From assembly GCF_035492295.1 (NCBI RefSeq), contig NZ_DATJJK010000052.1, forward strand, positions 1 through 5,405: 5,405 bases of DNA, written 5' to 3'. The notes below the pieces were generated by a model. The model ran no database searches and was not told the DNA's origin. It saw nothing but the letters and a program-made list of their open reading frames with translations. This document shows positions 1 through 5,405 of this stretch, piece after piece. Positions within the stretch are counted from its first letter, which is position 1, and every line of letters begins with the position of its first letter. The DNA is from Acidisoma sp035492295 (GTDB taxonomy: Bacteria > Pseudomonadota > Alphaproteobacteria > Acetobacterales > Acetobacteraceae). Made by a program: the position numbers and the translations under genes.

Positions 1-1389
1 GCCGGCAAATCGACCCTGATGAAGGTCCTCTCCGGGATTATTCCCCCCACCGCCGGAAGGATTGTGCTGGACGGCGAGGAAGTGCGCTTCGCCAGTACCA
101 ATGATGCGCGGGACCGCGGCATTTCGATCATCCACCAGGAACTCAGCCTCGCGCCCAACCTGAGCGTGCGCGACAATATCTTCATGGGCCGCGAAATCAT
201 GACCCCGACCGGTGTCAATTTCGCGGAGGAAGCGCGCCAAGCCCAGGCGCTGATGGAAGAGTTGGAGGAGGCGATCGACCCGCTGACCCCGGTCGAGGAA
301 CTGCGCCTCGGTCAGCAGCAGATCGTCGAGATCGCCCGCGCCCTGTCCGTCAATTCCCGTATCCTCATCATGGACGAGCCGACCTCGGCGCTGAGTGCCA
401 GCGAGGTCGAGGTTCTCTTCAAGGTTATCCGCGATCTCACGAGCCGCGGCGTCTCTATCGTCTATATCTCGCACCATCTCGAAGAGGCGCTGCAGATCAC
501 GGATTTTGCAGTGGTGCTCCGCGACGGCAACATCACGGCGACCGGCGAAGCGCGGGACATCGATCTGGAATGGATCGTGCGCAACATGGTGGGCGAGAAT
601 TTTGATCTCGGCTCGCCACCGACCGGCTACGAGTTCGGAGAGGTCGCTCTCTCGATCCGCGATCTCTCCGTCGCGGCCACCGCGCATGACGGCAGCCTCG
701 TCGTCGATCACTTCTCCCTCGACGTGAAGGCGGGCGAGATCGTCTGCATCTATGGACTCATGGGCGCGGGGCGCACCGAGCTTTTGGAATGCGCGGCCGG
801 ACGCGTTCCAGCGGTCGGCGGCGAGGTTCTGCTGAAAGGCGGGAATGTCTCCCATCTCAGCATTGCCGAGCGCATCGCGGCTGGCCTCGCCTTGGTGCCG
901 GAAGACCGGCAGCGGGACGGGCTGGTGCAGACCATGAGCGTCGGCGAAAATCTCTCTCTCGCCAGCATTACGAGCTTCGTCCGCGGGCTATTCCTCTCGA
1001 CCGGGCTCGAGCGCAAGCTGGTCCAGGACTCGATCAAGGCCGTTACCGTCAAGACGGCCGGCGGCGAGGCTCCCATCGGCTCTCTCTCCGGCGGCAACCA
1101 GCAGAAGGTCGTGATCGGCAAGATGCTGGCGACCAATCCCGAGGTGATCATGCTGGACGAGCCCAGCCGTGGCATCGACATCGGCGCCAAGGCCGAGGTC
1201 TTCCGCCTGCTCGCCGAGCGAGCCAAGACCGGCCTTGCGGTCATCTACTCCACATCCGAAGTCGGTGAATGCCTGAGCATCGCCCACCGCATCATCGTGA
1301 TGAGCCGCGGCCGCATCTCCGCCGAATTCGACTCAAACGTCTCCAAGGAGGAGATCATGGCCGCCTCGGGCGAAGCCGTGGTCGCCTGA
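1..1389 (+). CDS. Sugar ABC transporter ATP-binding protein, RbsA/MglA type (5'-truncated)
   Basis: This is the cytoplasmic ATPase that powers import of a sugar or polyol through the permease encoded next. The frame is already open at base 1, which encodes AGKSTL, the end of the first Walker A motif. The true start therefore lies upstream, with roughly 35-45 residues missing if the length is normal for the family (about 500 aa). There are 462 residues visible. Numbering from base 1, the first ATPase domain has a Q-loop Gln46, the signature LRLGQQQ at 101-107, Walker B ILIMDEP at 121-127 and switch His158. The second domain has GLMGAGRTEL at 252-261, where the Walker A Lys is Arg258, then SLSGGNQQK at 361-369 and VIMLDEP at 382-388. 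Its usual switch His is replaced in YSTSE. A degenerate second site of this kind is normal in the RbsA/MglA/XylG group. The stop is 25 bp before the permease start. Family is certain; substrate is not readable from this protein. Confidence 0.95.
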   Translation, partial: AGKSTLMKVLSGIIPPTAGRIVLDGEEVRFASTNDARDRGISIIHQELSLAPNLSVRDNIFMGREIMTPTGVNFAEEARQAQALMEELEEAIDPLTPVEELRLGQQQIVEIARALSVNSRILIMDEPTSALSASEVEVLFKVIRDLTSRGVSIVYISHHLEEALQITDFAVVLRDGNITATGEARDIDLEWIVRNMVGENFDLGSPPTGYEFGEVALSIRDLSVAATAHDGSLVVDHFSLDVKAGEIVCIYGLMGAGRTELLECAAGRVPAVGGEVLLKGGNVSHLSIAERIAAGLALVPEDRQRDGLVQTMSVGENLSLASITSFVRGLFLSTGLERKLVQDSIKAVTVKTAGGEAPIGSLSGGNQQKVVIGKMLATNPEVIMLDEPSRGIDIGAKAEVFRLLAERAKTGLAVIYSTSEVGECLSIAHRIIVMSRGRISAEFDSNVSKEEIMAASGEAVVA

Positions 1390-1414
1390 TCGCAAAGAAT
1401 AGCGGAACCTCACC

Positions 1415-2512
1415 ATGACACAGTCCAGCCAGACGCTTCAGCGCAGTCGCCCCGGGCTATTCGGCGATGGCCTCGATATCGGCCAGATGCTGCTGAAGGG
1501 CCGTGCCTTCTTTGCGCTGATCGCGATCATCATCGTCTTCTCGCTGCTCTCACCCTACTACTTCTCGGTCAGCAACTTCCTGACCATGTCCTCCCATGTC
1601 GCGATCTACGCGATCCTCGCCCTCGGCATGCTGCTCGTCATCCTCAACGGCGGCATTGATCTGTCGGTGGGCTCGACCCTCGGCCTCTCGGGGATCGTCG
1701 CCGGCTTCTTCATGCAAGGCGTTACCGTCCACGCGCTCGGCGTGAAGCTGTTCCCCGCAGTCTGGGTCGTCGTCGTGCTGTCCTGCCTCATGGGCGCCGT
1801 CGTCGGCCTCATCAACGGGGTGCTCATCGCCCGTTTCAAGGTGCCGGCCTTCGTGGCAACTCTCGGCGTGATGTACGTTGTGCGCGGCATCGCGCTGCTC
1901 ATCACCAACGGCCTGACCTACAATAATCTCAGCGGCGAGGCCGATCTCGGCAATACCGGCTTCAACTGGCTGGGCTTCAACCGGCTCGGCGGCGTGCCCA
2001 TCGGCGTGCTGGTGATGATCGTCATCGCGATCGCCGGCAGCCTGATGCTGAACCGCACCGCCTTTGGCCGCTGGCTCTATGCCTCAGGCGGCAATGAACG
2101 CGCGGCCGAGCTTTCCGGCGTGCCCACCAAGCGCGTGCAGGTCCTGGTCTACATGCTCTCCGGCGTTTGCGCGGCGATTGCCGGCCTCATTCTCTCCTCG
2201 CAGCTGACCTCGGCGGGCCCGACCGCCGGCACCTCCTATGAGCTGACGGCGATCGCCGCCGTCGTCATCGGCGGCGCGGCGCTGACCGGCGGGCGCGGCA
2301 ATATCCGCGGCACCCTGCTTGGCGCCTTCGTCATCGGCTTTCTGTCCGATGGTTTGGTCATCATCGGCATCTCCTCCTACTGGCAGACAGTCTTCACCGG
2401 CGGCGTGATCGTGCTCGCGGTGCTGCTGAATGCCGTTCAATACCGGCGCCGCGCTAAAAAGCCCGCGGCCGCCGGCACCCCCACGCCCCAGGCGGCCGGC
2501 AAGCCTGCCTGA
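1415..2512 (+). CDS. Sugar ABC transporter permease, RbsC type
   Basis: This is the inner-membrane channel subunit of the importer, expected to act as a dimer with the ATPase encoded just upstream. It has 365 residues, slightly longer than typical RbsC proteins (about 320-340). The extra length is a polar N-terminus of about 28 residues and an Ala/Pro/Lys-rich tail after residue 346. About ten hydrophobic segments can be seen, near residues 31-47, 60-78, 86-103, 113-137, 143-165, 193-212, 241-262, 276-292, 298-318 and 325-342. The family hallmark NGGIDLSVGS lies at 78-87. The cytoplasmic coupling loop includes AFGRWLYASGGNERAAELSG at 216-235, and GGAALTGGRG occurs at 286-295. The start follows a weak AGCGGA ribosome site at 1401-1406, 8 nt before the ATG. 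A short gap to the ATPase gene suggests co-translation. Only one permease gene is present in the window, as expected for this class. Confidence 0.95.
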   Translation: MTQSSQTLQRSRPGLFGDGLDIGQMLLKGRAFFALIAIIIVFSLLSPYYFSVSNFLTMSSHVAIYAILALGMLLVILNGGIDLSVGSTLGLSGIVAGFFMQGVTVHALGVKLFPAVWVVVVLSCLMGAVVGLINGVLIARFKVPAFVATLGVMYVVRGIALLITNGLTYNNLSGEADLGNTGFNWLGFNRLGGVPIGVLVMIVIAIAGSLMLNRTAFGRWLYASGGNERAAELSGVPTKRVQVLVYMLSGVCAAIAGLILSSQLTSAGPTAGTSYELTAIAAVVIGGAALTGGRGNIRGTLLGAFVIGFLSDGLVIIGISSYWQTVFTGGVIVLAVLLNAVQYRRRAKKPAAAGTPTPQAAGKPA

Positions 2513-2570
2513 GGCGGCAGACAACCAAGCCCAAAAAGAGAGACCGCCGGACCACCGGCATCAACAAGAG

Positions 2571-2577
2571 AGAAGGA
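2571..2577 (+). promoter_or_regulatory. Ribosome binding site deciding the start of the binding-protein gene
   Basis: AGAAGGA is the strongest Shine-Dalgarno-like sequence in the 66-bp gap after the permease stop. It lies 1 nt before the ATG at 2579, too close to serve it, but 7 nt before the ATG at 2585. This favours the second ATG as the real start. Confidence 0.7.
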
Positions 2578-2584
2578 AATGCGT

Positions 2585-3556
2585 ATGTCCAAGTTGACCA
2601 AGGCCCTGATGGTGAGCGCCATGAGCCTCGCCGCCCCGGTGCTGGCGGGCGCCGTCATGGCCCCCACGGCGGCGCATGCCGCAGGCGGTCTCATCTCCAT
2701 CATCGTTAACGATCCGGCCAACCCCTATTGGCTCACCGAAGGCAAGGTCGCTGCCGCCGAGGCCGAGCGCCTGGGCTACAAGGCCAGCGTCGGCGCCAAC
2801 AAGGGTGACACCAATACCGAAAGCAACCTCATCGACACCGCGATCACCAACAAGTCGGTCGCGATCATCCTCGACCCGGCGAATGCCTCGGGCTCCATCG
2901 GCGCGGTGAAGAAGGCCGTTGCCGCCGGCATTCCGGTGTTCCTCGTCAACGCAGAAATCAACCAGCAGGGCCTCGCCAAGGCGCAGCTCGTCTCCAACAA
3001 CGCCCAGGGTGCCGCCCTCGGCGCACAGGAATGGGTGAAGGACGTCGGCCAGCAGGGCAATTACGCCGAACTGCTCGGCGCGCCGTCCGACAACAACGCA
3101 GCCACCCGCTCCAACGGTTACGAGACGGTGCTGAGCCAGTATCCAGGCCTGGTGCGCGTCGCCTCGCAGGTCGCCAACTGGGACCGCACGCAGGGCCATG
3201 ACAAGATGCAGAGCATGCTGCAGGCGCATCCCGACATCATCGGCGTAATCAGCGGCAATGACGAAATGGCACTCGGCGCCATCGCGGCCCTCAAGGAAGC
3301 CGGCAAGCTCGACAAGATCAAGGTCGGTGGCTTCGACGGCTCGCCGGACGCGGTCGCTGCCATCAAGGCCGGCGAGCTGCAGTACACCGTTCTGCAGCCG
3401 GTCGCCATCTTCTCGAAAAAGGCGGTGGACGAGGCCGACGAGTATATTCGCACCGGCAAGACCGGCGCGGCTGCCGAGAAGCAGCTCTTCGACTGCATTC
3501 TCATCACGAAGGCCAATGTGGACGACTTCGTCGCCCCCTTCACGCTGAAGCAGTAA
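2585..3556 (+). CDS. Periplasmic sugar/polyol-binding protein of the ABC importer, RbsB type
   Basis: This is the secreted receptor that captures the substrate and delivers it to the permease. From the ATG at 2585 it has 323 residues; an in-frame ATG at 2579 would add two. Residues 1-32 form a Sec signal peptide: Lys3 and Lys6, a hydrophobic core, then AHA before a predicted cut at 32/33. The mature part aligns by eye with E. coli RbsB. Shared features include NPYW at 46-49 (RbsB NPFF), Arg175, NDEMALGA from Asn225, GFDGSPD with Asp251, and Gln271. RbsB Phe164 corresponds to Trp199. The RbsB ligand residues Asp89-Arg90 correspond to Asn122-Ala123, so ribose is an unlikely ligand. The neighbouring tetrulose-type kinase suggests a tetritol or similar small polyol, which is inference. 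There is no lipobox Cys, so the protein should be soluble in the periplasm, as expected for a Gram-negative cell. A strong hairpin follows 8 bp after the stop and may favour high expression of this gene. Confidence 0.93.
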   Translation: MSKLTKALMVSAMSLAAPVLAGAVMAPTAAHAAGGLISIIVNDPANPYWLTEGKVAAAEAERLGYKASVGANKGDTNTESNLIDTAITNKSVAIILDPANASGSIGAVKKAVAAGIPVFLVNAEINQQGLAKAQLVSNNAQGAALGAQEWVKDVGQQGNYAELLGAPSDNNAATRSNGYETVLSQYPGLVRVASQVANWDRTQGHDKMQSMLQAHPDIIGVISGNDEMALGAIAALKEAGKLDKIKVGGFDGSPDAVAAIKAGELQYTVLQPVAIFSKKAVDEADEYIRTGKTGAAAEKQLFDCILITKANVDDFVAPFTLKQ

Positions 3557-3563
3557 CCGAGAC

Positions 3564-3591
3564 GGGGAGGCATCCTGACGGATGCCTCCCC
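3564..3591 (+). terminator. Perfect 12-bp inverted repeat between transporter and kinase genes
   Basis: The arms GGGGAGGCATCC (3564-3575) and GGATGCCTCCCC (3580-3591) are exactly complementary, with a TGAC loop. The hairpin starts 8 bp after the stop of the binding-protein gene and ends 26 bp before the likely kinase start. Only a CTTT follows, so the U-tract of a full intrinsic terminator is missing. It could be a partial terminator, or an mRNA 3'-end stabiliser that lets the binding protein be made in excess over downstream enzymes. The structure is seen directly; its role is inferred. Confidence 0.75.
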
Positions 3592-3617
3592 TTTCCGCCC
3601 CAGGGCTGGACCAAGTC

Positions 3618-5327
3618 ATGACCCATCTCTTCGACGATCCGGAAACCTTCGCCGCCCAGGCACTGCAGGGTTTTTGCGACATCCATGCACGCCTCGTCCG
3701 CCCTGTGCCGGGCGGCGTGCTCCGCGCCTCCGCCACCCCGCGCGGTAAGGTCGCCCTCGTCATCGGCGGTGGCGGCGGCCATTACCCGGCCTTCGCTGGC
3801 TATGTCGGCCCCGGCTTTGCCGATGCGGCTGTGGCGGGCGATGTTTTCGCCTCCCCCTCCACCCGTCTCGTGCATGACGTGGCAGCCCGCGCCGAGCGCG
3901 GGGCTGGCGTCATCCTCGGTTACGGGAACTATGCGGGCGATGTGCTGAATTTTGGCGCCGCGGCCGAGCGGCTGCGCAGCCGCGGCATCGACGTCCGCAC
4001 TCTCGCCATTACCGATGACGTGGCAAGCGCCTCGGACGCCGAACGCGCCAAGCGTCGGGGCGTAGCCGGTGACGTCGCCGTCTTCAAGATCGCCGGCGCC
4101 GCCGCCGAGACCGGACTCGACGTCGACGCGGTCGAAGCTGTCGCGCGGCGCGCAAACGATCGCACACGCTCCTTCGGCGTCGCCTTCGGCGGCTGCACCC
4201 TGCCCGGCGCCGCGGGACCGCTCTTCACCGTGACCGATGGGCAGATGGCGATCGGCCTCGGCATCCATGGCGAGCCCGGCATAGCGGAGCGCCCGATCGT
4301 GGCCGCCTCCGAACTCGCGACGATTCTCGTCGATCGGCTGATCGCCGAAGCGCCCGCGAATGGCGGCCCGCGCGTGGCAGCGATCCTCAACGGCCTCGGC
4401 AGCACCAAGCAGGAAGAACTCTTCGTGCTCTGGACAGCGGTTTCGGCTCTGCTGCGCACGCGCGGCTTTGAGATCGTCTCGCCGCTTGTCGGCGAATATG
4501 TGACGAGCCTTGACATGGAGGGTTGTTCGCTCACCCTCACATGGCTGGACGAGGAGCTGGAGCGCTTCTGGCTTGCACCTTGCGACACCGCCGTGCTGAC
4601 AGTCGGCACTGTGACTGCGGCCCCCGCGGCGGATGCCGAAGCCGAGATCGAAGACGAAATCGCCGCCCCTGTCACGCCTGGGGCCCCCGCGTCCCAGGCG
4701 GCGGGACAGCGCATTGCAGTCGCCTTCACCGATCTCGCAGCCGCGCTGAAGGAAGCCGAGGCCGAACTGGGCCGGATCGACGCCGAAGCCGGAGACGGCG
4801 ATCACGGCCAGGGCATGGCCCGCGGCTCGGCCGCAGCCGCCCAAGCAGCGCGTGACGCGGCCGAGGCCGGCGCGGGCGCGGCAAGCGTCCTTGCCGCAGC
4901 CGGCAGCGCCTGGGCTGATCGTGCCGGGGGCACCTCTGGAGCAATCTGGGGCCTGGGCCTCGCCGCCGCGAGTCGCACGCTGAGTGACCAGGCGGCTCCG
5001 GGCGCCGCCGATATCGGCCGAGCGGCGGGGCAGGCCCTGCAGGCCGTGCTGACGCTGGGGGGCGCCAGACCTGGCGACAAGACGCTGGTCGATGCTTTCC
5101 ACCCCTTCGTCGAGCACCTCACTGGAGCCATCGCCGAGGGCCAGCCCCTCACCGCCGCCTGGACCAAAGCCGCGGAAGCGGCAACACGCGGAGCCGAAGA
5201 AACGGCCGGCTTGGTGCCCCGTCTTGGCCGCGCCCGCCCCCTCGCCGAGCGCAGCCTCGGCCACCGGGATGCGGGCGCCGTCTCCTTCGCTCTCTGCAGC
5301 CACACCGTCTTGAAACACTTGCCATGA
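3618..5327 (+). CDS. DhaK-DhaL fusion kinase of the dihydroxyacetone kinase family, probable tetrulose (erythrulose) kinase
   Basis: This is a cytoplasmic ATP-dependent ketose kinase with both domains in one chain, as in ATP-using (not PTS-dependent) members. From the ATG at 3618 it has 569 residues. A longer 581-residue reading from 3582 would begin inside the hairpin and adds a proline-rich stretch atypical for the family, while MTHLFDDPETF is a normal family start. The DhaK domain (about 1-330) has GGGGGHYPAFAGYVG from residue 50 with His55, NYAGDVLNF with Asp108, and GLGIHGEPG with His217, the expected covalent substrate-binding histidine. An Ala/Pro/Glu-rich linker spans about 332-363. 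The DhaL domain (about 364-569) has magnesium-binding Asp388, Asp393 and Asp395 in IDAEAGDGDHG, then GGTSGA at 437-442, GDKTLVDA at 486-493 and ERSLGHRDAGA at 544-554. Catalytic residues are complete, so the enzyme should be active. Transporter and RpiB-like neighbours favour D- or L-erythrulose over dihydroxyacetone, which remains an alternative. No PTS partner genes are seen. Confidence 0.92.
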   Translation: MTHLFDDPETFAAQALQGFCDIHARLVRPVPGGVLRASATPRGKVALVIGGGGGHYPAFAGYVGPGFADAAVAGDVFASPSTRLVHDVAARAERGAGVILGYGNYAGDVLNFGAAAERLRSRGIDVRTLAITDDVASASDAERAKRRGVAGDVAVFKIAGAAAETGLDVDAVEAVARRANDRTRSFGVAFGGCTLPGAAGPLFTVTDGQMAIGLGIHGEPGIAERPIVAASELATILVDRLIAEAPANGGPRVAAILNGLGSTKQEELFVLWTAVSALLRTRGFEIVSPLVGEYVTSLDMEGCSLTLTWLDEELERFWLAPCDTAVLTVGTVTAAPAADAEAEIEDEIAAPVTPGAPASQAAGQRIAVAFTDLAAALKEAEAELGRIDAEAGDGDHGQGMARGSAAAAQAARDAAEAGAGAASVLAAAGSAWADRAGGTSGAIWGLGLAAASRTLSDQAAPGAADIGRAAGQALQAVLTLGGARPGDKTLVDAFHPFVEHLTGAIAEGQPLTAAWTKAAEAATRGAEETAGLVPRLGRARPLAERSLGHRDAGAVSFALCSHTVLKHLP

Positions 5328-5334
5328 AATACTT

Positions 5335-5339
5335 GGGAG
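5335..5339 (+). promoter_or_regulatory. Ribosome binding site of the downstream isomerase gene
   Basis: GGGAG lies 6 nt before the ATG at 5346 and 7 bp after the kinase stop. Its good spacing supports the 5346 start and translation from the same message as the kinase. Confidence 0.65.
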
Positions 5340-5345
5340 AAACCG

Positions 5346-5405
5346 ATGTCTGAACAGCCCTTCACCATCGTCATTGGCTGCGACGATGCCGGCACCCGTT
5401 TTCGC
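5346..5405 (+). CDS. RpiB/LacAB-type sugar-phosphate isomerase, N-terminus only (3'-truncated)
   Basis: Only 20 codons fit before the window ends. They read MSEQPFTIVIGCDDAGTRFR. A short beta strand (FTIVIG) followed by a C-D-x-A-G-type turn and a basic residue resembles the start of RpiB-family isomerases, such as the GCDHVGF or GADHAGY segments of ribose-5-phosphate isomerases B. Here the His after the conserved Asp is replaced by Asp14. RpiB-like enzymes interconvert ketose and aldose phosphates. Beside a DhaK-DhaL kinase the likely reaction is D-erythrulose 4-phosphate to D-erythrose 4-phosphate, as for EryI or DerI type enzymes. The gene starts 18 bp after the kinase stop and has a good ribosome site. 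The assignment rests on a very short stretch plus context, so an unrelated small Rossmann-like protein cannot be excluded. Confidence 0.6.
   Translation, partial: MSEQPFTIVIGCDDAGTRFR

Noticed and set aside
772..774. Arg instead of Lys in the second Walker A motif of the ATPase, at first sight an inactivating change
   Set aside because: GLMGAGRTEL is the normal sequence of the second domain in RbsA/MglA/XylG-type ATPases, so it is not a sign of decay.
750..1287. Several 99-164-codon frames on both strands inside the ATPase gene
   Set aside because: Arg/Ser/Pro-rich shadow translations of the conserved second ATPase domain with no motif of their own.
2546..2559. Five-bp inverted repeat GCCGG-ACCA-CCGGC as a possible terminator or operator
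   Set aside because: Too short to stand out in high-GC sequence, and no U-tract follows; kept only as part of a low-interest observation.
2561..3763. A 400-codon open frame on the minus strand covering the binding-protein gene
   Set aside because: Antisense to a clear RbsB-type gene with a signal peptide; it also runs across the intergenic hairpin and shows no family motif.
3540..5318. A 592-codon open frame on the minus strand covering the kinase gene
   Set aside because: It is exactly antisense to a gene with all DhaK and DhaL motifs, has low-complexity Gly/Ala/Arg composition and shows no recognisable domain. Long antisense frames are expected in high-GC genes with C/G third positions.
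5324..5353. Small ATG frame overlapping the kinase stop (ATGA), encoding MKYLGETDV
   Set aside because: Only nine codons, with no good ribosome site of its own. The GGGAG site fits the ATG at 5346, which opens the recognisable isomerase frame.

Overview
The window reads as one co-directional (+ strand) carbohydrate uptake and catabolism operon from a high-GC proteobacterium. The codon style (strong C/G at third positions), the RbsA/RbsC-type transporter and the kinase type fit an alphaproteobacterium, probably of the Rhizobiales. That placement is an inference from style, not from a marker gene. Both ends of the window cut through genes. There are no RNA genes, mobile elements or CRISPR arrays that I can see.

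Layout: (1) positions 1-1389, the 3' part of a two-domain sugar ABC transporter ATPase (RbsA/MglA type); (2) 1415-2512, the inner-membrane permease (RbsC type); (3) 2585-3556, a secreted periplasmic substrate-binding protein (RbsB type, Peripla_BP_4-like); (4) a perfect 12-bp inverted repeat at 3564-3591 between the transporter and enzyme genes; (5) 3618-5327, a DhaK-DhaL fusion kinase of the dihydroxyacetone kinase family; (6) from 5346, the first 20 codons of what looks like an RpiB/LacAB-type sugar-phosphate isomerase. Gaps between genes are 18-72 bp, so co-transcription is likely.

Working model: the transporter imports a small polyol or sugar. After oxidation by a dehydrogenase encoded outside the window, the resulting ketose (most plausibly a tetrulose, D- or L-erythrulose) is phosphorylated by the DhaK-DhaL kinase. 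An RpiB-like isomerase then converts the ketose phosphate to an aldose phosphate, for example D-erythrulose 4-phosphate to D-erythrose 4-phosphate. A DhaKL-type kinase beside an RpiB-like isomerase and a CUT2 ABC transporter is the arrangement known from tetritol (threitol/erythritol) catabolism and from the L-erythrulose branch of apionate catabolism. The exact substrate cannot be read from this window. Nothing here demands a wholly new system. The most useful leads are the likely non-ribose substrate, the non-canonical residues in the kinase and isomerase, and the inter-gene hairpin.
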